A stretch of 64,000 nucleotides of DNA from Leptospira ryugenii (GCF_003114855.1 NZ_BFBB01000002.1:372001-436000); one strand, 5' to 3'. Positions 1-9,812 are shown, counted from the first letter of the stretch. The notes: generated by a model not told the origin, from the sequence alone. Numbers and translations: made by a program.

Positions 1-1521
1 ATGGAAGAGTAGTGAGTAGACGTCCTCTTTGGCCTCTGGGATAGGCCCGTCCACGATTCCCTTTTCGATGGCTTTTTTCCATATGATCTCAGGATCAATC
101 CCTCGTCCGTCATCAGATATTTCTATGACGATCATTCCTGTATCGTGGTAGGCTCGGATTTTCAACTCACCGGTAGCTGGTTTACCTGTTCGGAGTCTTT
201 CTTCACTTGTTTCAAGTCCATGGTCGCAGGCATTGCGGATCATATGGACCAAGGGGTCCCCAAGTTTATCTAAAATATTGCGATCTAATTCTGTTTCCTT
301 CCCTTCTATGCTGAGGTGGATAGATTTATTCAATTCTTTGCCTAAATCCCGAACAATCCTTTGGTACTTTTGTAGCACTTCGCCGATCTGAATCATGCGG
401 AGTTTCAAGGAGATCTCTCTCACTTCTGTCAGTAGCCTACCGACATGGAACAAAGATTCTTGTAGGATAGGATCAGCCTTTCCCAAGAGGTTTTGGTTGA
501 GATTGGCTTGGGCAACAACAAGTTCGCCAACTCTATGGATGAGGGCATCAATCCGATTGGCATCCACTCGGAGTGTATGGTTGGCTTTGTTTTGGTCTAT
601 TGGAATCTCTTTGTTAGTTGGTTCAAGGCTAGGAAGCTGTGTTTCAACTTCTGAAGATCCATGTTTTAATATCCCAAGAAAGCGTACGAGTTGATTGTCA
701 GAGATGGTGCCCATCTCCTTCCAAATATTTCCTAAATAGATTTCTTCTTCCGGAAGTTGGCTTGATAGGTCGACCAATTCCTGCAGATCGGAGTGCGGCG
801 GAAGGATATGAAGAAAAGCATCTGCTTCTAAGAACTCAAACACCTCTCGGATTTTTTCGATTGGTTCTTTGCTATCGAATCGAATCTCAAATCCAAGATA
901 ACACAACTCTGGATTGTAAGAGTTCTCTTCAGGGATTGAGGAATGAATGGTTTTCAGATAAAGAATTGTTCCCAATTTTTTTAAATAATTGAGAAAGGAG
1001 TATGGATCTAAGCCGAGTTGAAAGACGTTTTGGTGAGGTCGTAATGAAATAAGGTAGTTTTGAGTTCCATCTGCATTGTTTTTTTTGGGAAGCGCATGCG
1101 CAATTGATTGGGTTTCATTCAGAAGAGATGGTTTCTCTCCATTATCTTTTCGTATCTCGTTTAAGAGAAGTTCCGCATTTTGTAACTGTGCATTTGTGAG
1201 ATTGTGTTTTGGTTCTTCTAGGACAAACTCCAAAAGTTGGTCTTTGCAACGAATCAATATACTAACGAGTGCTTGGTTCAAATCTATTTTATGAGATCTG
1301 AGCTCATCCAAAAGATTTTCTAAGGTATGTGTAAACTTAACTGTTTCACTAAAACCAAACATTCCGGAAGTACCTTTAATAGTGTGTACCGCTCGGAAGA
1401 GCGCATTTAAATCCTCTTCTGAGGGAGTCTCCTGCTCCAATCGAAGTAGGATTTCCTCCATGGATTCTAAAAGGTCTTGAGACTCTAGAATATAGGCATC
1501 AATAACTTCAGAAAGATCCAT
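1..1521 (-). CDS. cheA: Chemotaxis histidine kinase CheA, 3' part cut off by the window start
   Basis: Cytoplasmic kinase that takes signals from chemoreceptors and phosphorylates CheY-type regulators. The first 507 codons are in the window; the frame stays open to base 1. The N-terminal HPt (P1) domain carries the phosphoacceptor in AVHTIKGTSGMFG, with His46 as the likely site. Near the window edge the ATPase domain shows ISDDGRGIDP, the G1 nucleotide-binding box; the rest of the ATPase and the CheW-like domain lie outside. The ATG at 1521 overlaps the end of the STAS gene by 14 bases, so the two are probably translated together. It is the last visible gene of a minus-strand run starting at ispH. 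Family assignment is firm; which of the several CheA copies usual in Leptospira this is cannot be told. Confidence 0.93.
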   Translation of the reverse strand, partial: MDLSEVIDAYILESQDLLESMEEILLRLEQETPSEEDLNALFRAVHTIKGTSGMFGFSETVKFTHTLENLLDELRSHKIDLNQALVSILIRCKDQLLEFVLEEPKHNLTNAQLQNAELLLNEIRKDNGEKPSLLNETQSIAHALPKKNNADGTQNYLISLRPHQNVFQLGLDPYSFLNYLKKLGTILYLKTIHSSIPEENSYNPELCYLGFEIRFDSKEPIEKIREVFEFLEADAFLHILPPHSDLQELVDLSSQLPEEEIYLGNIWKEMGTISDNQLVRFLGILKHGSSEVETQLPSLEPTNKEIPIDQNKANHTLRVDANRIDALIHRVGELVVAQANLNQNLLGKADPILQESLFHVGRLLTEVREISLKLRMIQIGEVLQKYQRIVRDLGKELNKSIHLSIEGKETELDRNILDKLGDPLVHMIRNACDHGLETSEERLRTGKPATGELKIRAYHDTGMIVIEISDDGRGIDPEIIWKKAIEKGIVDGPIPEAKEDVYSLLFH

Positions 1522-1891
1522 TGCCTTCCTTTTTGGTACCATAAGAAAGAGAGTATTCGCTACTTTCCTCTTTGGTGATTTTGATTTTATCTCCAAAAAA
1601 ACCAATCAATCCATATAAATCTAATATCTGTAAGATGGGTTTTGGATGGTTCTGGAAACTTAAGTTTATATTTTTTTGTCTACATAGCCTCTCTATATAA
1701 ATCATCCATTGAATACCAGCGGTATCGATCCTCTGGATATTTCGCAAATCGATATGGAGATTTTGGGAATGGAAAATATCTTCCTTCTGCAAAAGTTCAT
1801 TCCAAACCTGGATGAAAGGAATCGTAAGATAACCATCCCATCGAAGTAAGACTCCATTCTCTTTATCTTTTCTTAGAACTTTGGGTTCCAT
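1508..1891 (-). CDS. STAS-domain protein (anti-sigma-factor-antagonist type)
   Basis: A single STAS domain of about 127 residues. The conserved loop reads RIDTAGIQWM; in SpoIIAA-type antagonists this loop is DSSG with a phosphorylated Ser, and here that position is Ala. The protein is therefore more like STAS proteins of the MlaB type (DTAG) that are not switched by Ser phosphorylation, although a partner role in signalling is suggested by its place between a CheY-like receiver and CheA. The ATG at 1891 is 5 bases after the receiver's stop and is preferred over a TTG at 1903 that overlaps that stop and has no ribosome-binding site. Function beyond the fold is unknown. Confidence 0.8.
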   Translation of the reverse strand: MEPKVLRKDKENGVLLRWDGYLTIPFIQVWNELLQKEDIFHSQNLHIDLRNIQRIDTAGIQWMIYIERLCRQKNINLSFQNHPKPILQILDLYGLIGFFGDKIKITKEESSEYSLSYGTKKEGNGSF

Positions 1892-1895
1892 GGTC

Positions 1896-2261
1896 CTATA
1901 CAAGTAGCTTGGAAATTGTCTCTAAGAGTTCTTCTGGAGAAAATGGTTTTGTGAGCCATGCCCTTGCTCCGGCATCCATGCCTTGTTGTTTTTTTTCTGG
2001 CTGAGACTCAGTCGTTAACATAATGATGGGTGTAAATTTATATTTTGGATTTTCCTTTGTCTTTTTGATGAAACTAATGCCATCCATATTGGGCATGTTC
2101 ATATCCGATACAATTAAATCGATTTGGTGTTCTTCTAATTTGCTTAGGCCCTCGAGACCATCCCCGGCTTCCACCAATTCAAAGTTTGCGTTCTTTAGAT
2201 GCACAGAAATGATCTTTCTGAAAACTGCAGAGTCATCGATGATAAGTATTTTTTTTGACAT
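1896..2261 (-). CDS. CheY-like single-domain response regulator
   Basis: A stand-alone receiver domain of 121 residues. All active-site positions are present: acidic pair Asp9-Asp10, phosphoacceptor Asp53 in VSDMNMPNMDG, Thr83 in MLTTES, and Lys105 in LTKPF. No output domain follows. Such proteins bind a target (flagellar switch or a kinase) when phosphorylated. It sits 9 bases after the receiver-ATPase gene and directly before the STAS and cheA genes, so CheA or the upstream sensor kinase is the likely phosphate donor. The name CheY is not given because the true motor-binding CheY cannot be told from related receivers by sequence reading alone. Confidence 0.92.
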   Translation of the reverse strand: MSKKILIIDDSAVFRKIISVHLKNANFELVEAGDGLEGLSKLEEHQIDLIVSDMNMPNMDGISFIKKTKENPKYKFTPIIMLTTESQPEKKQQGMDAGARAWLTKPFSPEELLETISKLLV

Positions 2262-2270
2262 GAGATCCTC

Positions 2271-3560
2271 TTATTTTTTTTGTATGGGTATAAAAAATTC
2301 GGCAATTGTGCATAGGCTGATAGGATCAGAAGTATGGTCTTTTGCATTTCTGATAAAGAACATTCCGTTATGTTTATTCGCTATGTAATCTACCATAGTC
2401 AATCCTAGACCTAAGCTGAATGGCTCTATGTGGTGAACAGCCTCTACCGGTGGATGTGAGCGGAAGAAGGGTACTGTCAGTAGTTTTTGGTTTTGCTTTG
2501 AATACTCTGCATAGCTATCATCGTTGATGCTGTTTTTTATGGAGAGGCAAAGGTATCCTTCAATGATCGTTATAAAGGTATCTATGATCGTTCCCATGGA
2601 TGCATATTTAATGGCATTCAGCAGGAGTTCCTTTATGGCTAAGACGATCAGAGATTCATCTAAACAGATCTCATATTCTGTGCGAACCAAAGGTGGATTG
2701 ATTTTTAGATTTTTGATGTCAGTGAATGGCTTATAGTCATCGATCTGGTGTTGGATTAAAATGGACAGATGAGAAGAGCTCAGAGCTTTTAAAGTAACCG
2801 ATTGTTCCAAAGTGGCAACTGCTGCTTCCAAACCACGAATCATTGATTTTGTATGGTCATTGTTTTCAAAGAGGAGGTGCATAAGGTCTGAATCTACTAG
2901 AAGGTTTTTATTTGCGTCCTTCTCGGACGTACTTTGTATGCTATCGATGAGTGTAGTCATCGTCCCAAGTCCAGTACCTTGGGAAAGTGTAGTCTTTAGA
3001 TTATAAATCGACATCATTTCTGCACTCTGGCTATCAATCTTACGTTTACTCTCTTTATAACTTAACCATTCCAACTCTTCTCTCAATTCTTTTGATTCTT
3101 CCATCAAAAGAACTTTTTCGATATCGATCAGATACCGGTATTCCAAAGCCTTTTCGAGAACAACTTTGAAGAGTTCAATTTGAAGGGGTTTGATTAAGTA
3201 ATCATACACTCCCAACTTCATGATCTCTATGATTTCATCTGACGAATCAATCGCAGTTTGTACTAAAATAACGGCATCAGGATGGATTTTTTTTAGTTCT
3301 TTGATAAATGACTTTCCGTCCATCACCGGCATCATCAAGTCCACAATAAAGACACTGAAGGTTTCGCGAGCAATCAACTCGAGTGCAATCTGCCCATTGG
3401 CAGCTACTTTTGACTGGACATTTATTTCTTCGCATAGGCCAGACAAAAGAATTTGGTTTTCTTCTCTGTCTTCTATGATTAAAACGGGAAAGGACGGTCT
3501 ACGCTTTGAAAAATCCGAAGAAGTCTCTTTTTGTTTTTGAAAAGGGAGTAGATTTGCCAT
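2271..3560 (-). CDS. Receiver domain fused to a histidine-kinase-like ATPase domain
   Basis: About 429 residues counting from the ATG at 3560 (a TTG lies one codon earlier; residue numbers here count from that TTG). Residues 25-140 form a receiver: Glu31-Asp32, phosphoacceptor Asp75 in VDLMMPVMDG, Thr103 and Lys125 in YLIKPL. A helical linker follows, then an HATPase-like domain with an N box (LLLNAIKYA) and a G2-like stretch (LGLGLTMVDYIANKHNG). No canonical H box (such as SHELRTP) is seen, and the usual DxGxG of the G1 box is replaced around SIKNSINDDS. It could be an autoregulated ATPase, a phosphotransfer partner with a non-standard His, or a non-catalytic scaffold. It is 42 bases downstream of the sensor kinase gene and 9 bases before the CheY-like gene. 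Confidence 0.85.
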   Translation of the reverse strand: MANLLPFQKQKETSSDFSKRRPSFPVLIIEDREENQILLSGLCEEINVQSKVAANGQIALELIARETFSVFIVDLMMPVMDGKSFIKELKKIHPDAVILVQTAIDSSDEIIEIMKLGVYDYLIKPLQIELFKVVLEKALEYRYLIDIEKVLLMEESKELREELEWLSYKESKRKIDSQSAEMMSIYNLKTTLSQGTGLGTMTTLIDSIQSTSEKDANKNLLVDSDLMHLLFENNDHTKSMIRGLEAAVATLEQSVTLKALSSSHLSILIQHQIDDYKPFTDIKNLKINPPLVRTEYEICLDESLIVLAIKELLLNAIKYASMGTIIDTFITIIEGYLCLSIKNSINDDSYAEYSKQNQKLLTVPFFRSHPPVEAVHHIEPFSLGLGLTMVDYIANKHNGMFFIRNAKDHTSDPISLCTIAEFFIPIQKK

Positions 3561-3602
3561 CAATTATCTGAGCATTCTACTTCAAAATAAGAAGAGAGCA
3601 AA

Positions 3603-6134
3603 TCATTTATTCAAATTTGCTAAATTATCGTTGAGTGGCAGTAAAACCTGAAATGTACTTCCTAAATGTTCGCTACTTTCGAAACAAATGTTCGCTCGGA
3701 TAAGGTCAGCCAATTTTTTTGAAATGGCAAGCCCTAGACCACTACCCTCTGTGTTAGGGGATGCGGACAACCGTGTAAATGATTCAAAGATTCGGCTCTT
3801 GTTTTTTTCTGAGATGCCTTCTCCGAAATCTTGGATGGACAATGACAGATAAGAACTCTCTTTGTTTAATGTGACGATAATATTTGCATTGGGAGGAGAG
3901 AATTTTACTGCATTGGATAAAATGTTTAAAATGATTTGAAATAATTTAGTTTTGTCTGTAAATAATTTGAATGATTCTAATTGATTGGTATGTAAGAGTA
4001 CGTTTATATTTTTTTCTTTGAGTTGAGGGGTTAAGTTCTCTTTGCAATTCATGATCAAATCATAGATACACACCTCCGACATTAGTACTTCTACTTTACC
4101 TGCTTCCAATTTTGAATACTCTAAGAGCTCGTTGATCATTTTTAGCAGCCGGTTTCCTGATTGATGGATGATGTTGAGGTATTGTTTTCCAGGTAGGTTT
4201 TCTTCAGGAAGTTTGATCAATTGGGAGAAGCCTATGATGGAGTTGAGAGGAGTTCTCAGTTCATGGCTCATATGTGCCAAAAATTCTGATTTTACACGAT
4301 TGGCTGACTCTGCTTTCTCTTTGGCTTGGTTGAGGTCGGCTGTCTTTCGGTCCACAAGAAGCTCGAGATGATCCCTATGAAGCTTCAACTCATTGGATAA
4401 TCGAATCCGTTCCAGATAGGTTCCGATCCAATTTGCGACCGTTCGGTAGAGTTGGATTTCGTCCTCATCCAAGGGAAAGATCTTTTTCTTTTCCCAAACG
4501 ATGCATCCATAGTACTTTCCTTGGATTTCCAAGGGTATTAAAAGTATATATTGTACACCTCTAGCAAAGAACCATTTCTGGTTAGGATCGGCTTCTGGTT
4601 TGGAAACAGAAACGTAATTTCCTTTTTGTAGGTTTTCGTGCCAATTCTGAAACCCGAGCTCCAGCCACTCATGCGAAAGATTTGCTTTTTGGATGCTGAG
4701 ATGTGCATCTGTTCTACTCACTTCCATCATGATTTCGTAATAGATATTTTGTCTTTCGGGTAGGTACCTGAGCAGACAAAATGAATCCATCGAAGTAAAG
4801 TAGATAAAATCTTTTAGAGCCTCATGCAAAGTAGAATGGCTAGGCGTTGGCTGTATCAATGCCTGAGTCGTGGAAGAGACTCCAAGTTCAAATAACATCC
4901 GTTTTGAGAGATTTTCTTCCAAAATCTTTTGCGAACTTAGATCAATGAGGTTGATCAAGATGTATTTGACTTGTCCTTCCGAATCCTTGATCATAGAAGT
5001 CGTTAATTTTGTATCAAAGGAAGATCCGTTCTTTCGGTAGCAAATCAGTTCTAGCTCAAAATTCATCTTCATTGAAAGTTTTGAATAGAGTTGATCGATG
5101 GATTTTCTTTTGCTCCTTTCTCCGAATAAAAGGGATAAGGATCGGGAAATCACCTCCTCTTCACTGTATCCAGTCAGTTGAAAAAAACTTTCATTTGCAA
5201 TTTCTATGATCCATTCATTGTTTTTATTCGGTAGTGCTCCAATTACCAAACTAGCATCTGAATTTTGGTGGAACATGGAACGATAGAGAAAGGCTTCTTC
5301 TTGGGCTTTCTTTCGGAAAAAAAAAGTTTCAAGGATATAAATCACTTTCATCCAATCAATATGTTTACCGAGCCAATCGGAATGTAAGGATTCTATATAC
5401 AAAAGTCCTCTTGTCTTATTTTTATCAGGAACAATTAAAATAAGGTCTTTGGTTTCTTTTGATTTGGAGGGTAAAACTTGAATGACTTCACCTTGTTGTT
5501 CTTCTGCAAGTGTCCGAACAAACTTCGCATCCAGGAAGGGAAGTGCTTTTGTGCTTTCTAAACATATCCAGGGGTCATGCAAAGCATTCGGAAAATTTTC
5601 AATCAAAGAACTTGATGATTCCTGGGACCAAAATTCTACTTCATTTGCATTTACCAATTCTTTGAGTTTAAAAAGAGTCTCTTTGATGACTTTATATGTA
5701 TTTGATTCTTGTATCGATAGAGCAAAAATTTGGTTCTTAAACTGTAAAAATTGGTTACTCTGTTTTTCGATCCGAAAGAACTCGTCGATATGACTCACAT
5801 CTTCAAAGTTAAATGCATAACACTTTCCATTGGGATGAGCCAAACTTTTGATAGGTAAGATTTGGTAGCGAAGAAGTTTGCGTTTGTCCTCATGGTAAAC
5901 TTCTAGGTTTCCATTTGGATGGGAACCGTGTTGTAACATGAGATCCAACAAAGATTGAAAGGCTTTCGAATATGCAGGTTCAAAGGATAGTCTATTTTGA
6001 AATATGATTTCAGGTTTTTCCCCATCTAAAGAGAATAAAAAAACCGCTTGGTTGATTTCAGAAAGGGTTTCGTAGGCGATCAGTAAATGATCCTTCTTCG
6101 AAGCGTCAAAAAAGGAATCATCCTGATGTTTCAT
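3603..6134 (-). CDS. Multi-domain PAS/GAF sensor histidine kinase
   Basis: An 843-residue soluble sensor kinase with no clear membrane segment. Order: a PAS-like N-terminal region (about 20-120), a GAF-like region (about 140-275), a well-formed PAS domain (about 285-410), a second GAF-like region (about 420-590), a coiled-coil linker, then the kinase core. The H box is HMSHELRTPLN with His624 as phosphoacceptor; N box LSNAVKFSP near 740; G1 DFGEGIS near 769; G2 GSGLGLAIS near 800. All kinase motifs are intact. It begins 2 bases after the ispH stop and is followed by the receiver-ATPase, CheY-like, STAS and cheA genes, so its partners are likely encoded beside it. The signal sensed is unknown. 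Confidence 0.93.
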   Translation of the reverse strand: MKHQDDSFFDASKKDHLLIAYETLSEINQAVFLFSLDGEKPEIIFQNRLSFEPAYSKAFQSLLDLMLQHGSHPNGNLEVYHEDKRKLLRYQILPIKSLAHPNGKCYAFNFEDVSHIDEFFRIEKQSNQFLQFKNQIFALSIQESNTYKVIKETLFKLKELVNANEVEFWSQESSSSLIENFPNALHDPWICLESTKALPFLDAKFVRTLAEEQQGEVIQVLPSKSKETKDLILIVPDKNKTRGLLYIESLHSDWLGKHIDWMKVIYILETFFFRKKAQEEAFLYRSMFHQNSDASLVIGALPNKNNEWIIEIANESFFQLTGYSEEEVISRSLSLLFGERSKRKSIDQLYSKLSMKMNFELELICYRKNGSSFDTKLTTSMIKDSEGQVKYILINLIDLSSQKILEENLSKRMLFELGVSSTTQALIQPTPSHSTLHEALKDFIYFTSMDSFCLLRYLPERQNIYYEIMMEVSRTDAHLSIQKANLSHEWLELGFQNWHENLQKGNYVSVSKPEADPNQKWFFARGVQYILLIPLEIQGKYYGCIVWEKKKIFPLDEDEIQLYRTVANWIGTYLERIRLSNELKLHRDHLELLVDRKTADLNQAKEKAESANRVKSEFLAHMSHELRTPLNSIIGFSQLIKLPEENLPGKQYLNIIHQSGNRLLKMINELLEYSKLEAGKVEVLMSEVCIYDLIMNCKENLTPQLKEKNINVLLHTNQLESFKLFTDKTKLFQIILNILSNAVKFSPPNANIIVTLNKESSYLSLSIQDFGEGISEKNKSRIFESFTRLSASPNTEGSGLGLAISKKLADLIRANICFESSEHLGSTFQVLLPLNDNLANLNK

Positions 6135-6136
6135 CT

Positions 6137-7084
6137 TTAAAATTGAGTCAAAAGTTCCTTAGGTAATTTAAAATTCATGAGATCCTCCCGGCTTCCAGGG
6201 TACAGACCCACTTTAGCCTTTGGAAAATGCCTTTGCAATTCACTGACGATCTCATCTACCAATACCTGAGGACTCGAGGCACCTGCAGTGATACCCACGG
6301 TTTTGATTTGGTTGTCTAAAAAGTACTTTGGGTTTAATTCTTCTTTGCCTGTAATCCGAAAGGACAAAGGCTTAGTTTTTTTGGCTAATTGTAGCAGTCG
6401 GACTGAATTTGAGGAATTGGCAGCTCCAATCACTATCATTGCATCAACACTATCAATCATCGTTGTCACAGCTTCCTGCCTTTCAGTCGTGGCATAACAA
6501 ATATCATCCTTTTGGGGATGCTCAACGAATGGGAATACCTCTTCAATTCGTTTTACTATATTTTTGGTATCACTAACAGATAGGGTTGTCTGCATAAGAT
6601 AGGTGAGGGGCCGGTTTGGGTCGATTTGGGACTTCAAGTTTTCCACATCCGACTCTTCTTCCACAAGAAACATATCTGCTTCCCCCATCGTTCCAATTGC
6701 CTCATCATGCCCGCGGTGCGCTATGTAGATGATTTGGTGGCTGTCTTTGATGTTTTTTGCTTTTTTATGTACTCGGGTTACGAGAGGACAAGTGGCATCA
6801 CCAACCCTCATATTCCGTCGTTTGGCTTCCTCTACAACACTCGGCGCGACACCATGAGCGGAAAAAATGACCGTAGCACCATCGGGAGCTTCATTTAATT
6901 CTTCAATAAACTGAATCCCTCGTTTTTTCATTTCGCTAACAACTCTTTGGTTGTGTACGATTTCCTTTCTCACGTATAGTGTTTCACCCTGTAAATTCTC
7001 AAATACAGTATCCACGTAGGAAATCGCATATTTGACCCCGGCGCAGAAACCCCTTGGATTGGCTAAATAAACCTGTTCGAGCAA
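6137..7084 (-). CDS. ispH: 4-hydroxy-3-methylbut-2-enyl diphosphate reductase
   Basis: Last enzyme of the MEP isoprenoid pathway: a [4Fe-4S] enzyme that reduces HMBPP to IPP and DMAPP. The three cluster cysteines are Cys14 (NPRGFCAGV), Cys99 (DATCPLV) and Cys196 (DDICYATTERQ). Substrate-contact residues are also visible: His44, His77 (SAHGV) and Glu128 in the GHDEAIG stretch. Length 315 is normal. The start is a TTG at 7084, strongly supported by AGGAAGG at 7092-7098 seven bases upstream. It heads the signalling run that follows with a 2-base gap, an unusual pairing of a housekeeping enzyme with two-component genes. Confidence 0.97.
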   Translation of the reverse strand: MLEQVYLANPRGFCAGVKYAISYVDTVFENLQGETLYVRKEIVHNQRVVSEMKKRGIQFIEELNEAPDGATVIFSAHGVAPSVVEEAKRRNMRVGDATCPLVTRVHKKAKNIKDSHQIIYIAHRGHDEAIGTMGEADMFLVEEESDVENLKSQIDPNRPLTYLMQTTLSVSDTKNIVKRIEEVFPFVEHPQKDDICYATTERQEAVTTMIDSVDAMIVIGAANSSNSVRLLQLAKKTKPLSFRITGKEELNPKYFLDNQIKTVGITAGASSPQVLVDEIVSELQRHFPKAKVGLYPGSREDLMNFKLPKELLTQF

Positions 7085-7180
7085 AGTGATACCTTCCTAG
7101 GTACTTTTTGATTTAAATCCATATACTTGCAAAGAAAAATTTCGAGGGACATATTCTCACGGCAGGGAAGTCTTTATTTA

Positions 7181-7209
7181 TTCCAAAAAAAGTCCATTTT
7201 CGCTATTAT
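7181..7209 (+). promoter_or_regulatory. Candidate flaB promoter
   Basis: TATTAT at 7204-7209 is a good -10 element; TTCCAA at 7181-7186 is a poor -35 with 17 bases between. Transcription would begin near 7216, giving a leader of about 108 bases that contains the hairpin at 7238-7267. A second weaker pair (TTGCAA 7127-7132, CATATT 7150-7155) lies upstream. No convincing sigma-28 promoter was found. Confidence 0.35.
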
Positions 7210-7237
7210 CCCAAAGTTGTATTTGACCGATCATCTC

Positions 7238-8172
<935 letters not shown>

Positions 8173-8179
8173 TGGGGTA

Positions 8180-8243
8180 GGAGAGTTTGAACTAAAGGGA
8201 CAGGTGGTTGGGGTCCCTTAAGTTCAGCTCTCCGTTTTCTTTT
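8180..8243 (+). terminator. Strong intrinsic terminator after flaB
   Basis: The 5' arm 8180-8201 (GGAGAG, TGAACT, AAGGGAC blocks) pairs with the 3' arm 8213-8233 (GTCCCTT, AGTTCA, CTCTCC) with only small internal mismatches, an 11-base loop, then a T-rich run at 8235-8243. It ends at the stop codon of the convergent gene, whose 3' end it may also serve. Confidence 0.9.
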
Positions 8244-9698
8244 CTAGAATTTTTTCCCAAGCTGAAAACTGGTATATCGATGGAAGGGCAAAGTACTTTC
8301 TGTTGCGCGGTATTCGAAACTACTCAATTCCACTCCAAACTGCATAAACCAATCTACATTTTGAAACATAAAACCGAAGGATAATTTTCCTTGGAATCTT
8401 TGTAGATCCACATGGTATACTTTTTTTGCATTCGATTCATTTGTAAGTAAAAGCAAACTAATGAGTTTTGTTTCTTCTGAATTTAGGTTTCCATTGTAAA
8501 AATACTGGTATGCCAAAAAGCGACTATAAACGGAAAGCCCTTTGGTTTCATTTCTAAATAATGTATCATAAAGAAAGTAATTCAATCCTGGGTATTTTGA
8601 TTGGTCAATGTTTGAATCTAGCAGGGATTTAAGGATGGAAAACTTCAGACCTTCATTCGGGACCGATGCCCCATTAAAAATAGAGTTAAAGATAAGGTAA
8701 TTGATCGCAAAAGGCTGGTCCTTACCTATAAATTGTTCGTATGCTAAAAATCGTGTAATTGTGGATGAAGAAGACTCATCAAAGACTGCATTGTACAAAG
8801 CTTGGCCATAAATATTGGTTTGTCCATTTTCTAAAATGACAAATTGATCCTCTTTATTTGGAAGTGGGCTGCCAATCGAAGTTCCCTTTGGATTTCCTAA
8901 AGTTGCGTTGATAGTTTGGTATTTGACTCCTGGTATTAAATAGAAATAAAATTCAGAATCTTCGCTGTAGTAATTTCCACTTGGATCAAATACAGATAAT
9001 CCTCCCATGTTAGGTGAACTGATCTTTCCAAATCTCAATATAGGTCCAATGCTGAGAGAGGAATCTAAATTCCCCAAGCGTGCTGTTGATTGGAAACCAA
9101 ATTGAGGTAGCCAAAAATATTTCCAGTCCAAATTCACTTGAAGGAGATTCTGTTTCGGAATTTGGTAATCCCAGCCTTGGGGCATAGGTGATTGTGTGAT
9201 TTGGTGGATGATCCCTTGGAAGTATTTTCCTTGAGCGCTTGGGCCGATCTGGCCAAAGGCGAGTTCCAGTGATAAGGCACTTTTTTCCCAAAAAAAACTA
9301 GCTTTATCCGAAACCAAACCAAGAGAGGAGTAGGGCCTTTCACCGTATGGAATATCCGAAGTATAGAGATTGAGAGGGGAGTAGATGGCGTGAACTAATC
9401 CTATTCCCGAATATTGCTGTTTATGCGTACGATCTGCACCTAAACTTGATAGGATTGCGTGCAATACCCAAGAGGCGGGTAAGGGTAGAAGTAAACTTTG
9501 ACCGTATTCTGCACGGATACCATTCGTATACTCTCTGTCAGTGAGTAGGAAGACATCATTTTCCCAATGCAGTTTAATGCTACGTGTTGGGCTTGTTTGT
9601 GGTTCTGATCGTAACTTTGCCGAGCCGATAAAAAAAAACACAAAAAGGAGAATACTTAGCAGAACTTGTTTCAATACTTGCCCACGCTTTGCATCCAA
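8244..9698 (-). CDS. LpxR-family (DUF2219) outer-membrane protein, possible lipid A 3'-O-deacylase
   Basis: 484 residues. The N-terminus has an uncleaved-looking start and a hydrophobic stretch at 12-26 suitable for a signal peptide. Family features: HWENDVFLLTDREYTNG at 44-60 (Asn47-Asp48 correspond to the conserved ND), a GERPYSSLGLV segment near 119-129, and FGQIGPSAQG...QGIIHQ with His165. The chain ends in Phe (FQLGKKF), as outer-membrane barrels do. It is much longer than the roughly 320 residues of enteric LpxR because of an insert at about 285-425 that contains an internal repeat (RFLAYEQF near 316 and RFLAYQYF near 393). The TTG start at 9698 is uncertain; another TTG lies eight codons later. 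The deacylase activity is family inference. Confidence 0.75.
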   Translation of the reverse strand: MDAKRGQVLKQVLLSILLFVFFFIGSAKLRSEPQTSPTRSIKLHWENDVFLLTDREYTNGIRAEYGQSLLLPLPASWVLHAILSSLGADRTHKQQYSGIGLVHAIYSPLNLYTSDIPYGERPYSSLGLVSDKASFFWEKSALSLELAFGQIGPSAQGKYFQGIIHQITQSPMPQGWDYQIPKQNLLQVNLDWKYFWLPQFGFQSTARLGNLDSSLSIGPILRFGKISSPNMGGLSVFDPSGNYYSEDSEFYFYLIPGVKYQTINATLGNPKGTSIGSPLPNKEDQFVILENGQTNIYGQALYNAVFDESSSSTITRFLAYEQFIGKDQPFAINYLIFNSIFNGASVPNEGLKFSILKSLLDSNIDQSKYPGLNYFLYDTLFRNETKGLSVYSRFLAYQYFYNGNLNSEETKLISLLLLTNESNAKKVYHVDLQRFQGKLSFGFMFQNVDWFMQFGVELSSFEYRATESTLPFHRYTSFQLGKKF

Positions 9699-9765
9699 TC
9701 TCTGTTTTTACTAGAATTAGAGAATCTTAAAAAAAAACGAAAGGGAAATCTAATGATTTTTTTTT

Positions 9766-9779
9766 AGCTGCCGACAGCT
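9766..9779. repeat. Small inverted repeat upstream of the LpxR-like gene
   Basis: AGCTG-CCGA-CAGCT, a perfect 5-base inverted repeat with a 4-base spacer, next to a run of nine T on the plus strand (A on the minus strand). It lies about 70 bases upstream of the LpxR-like gene and could be a regulator site or simply a short hairpin. Confidence 0.35.
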
Positions 9780-9812
9780 ATAATGATCCAAGCAGATCGC
9801 CGTACAGCTTTG

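Noticed and set aside
9010..9643. Three overlapping minus frames inside the LpxR-like gene
   Set aside because: Other-frame shadows of one long gene with a signal peptide.
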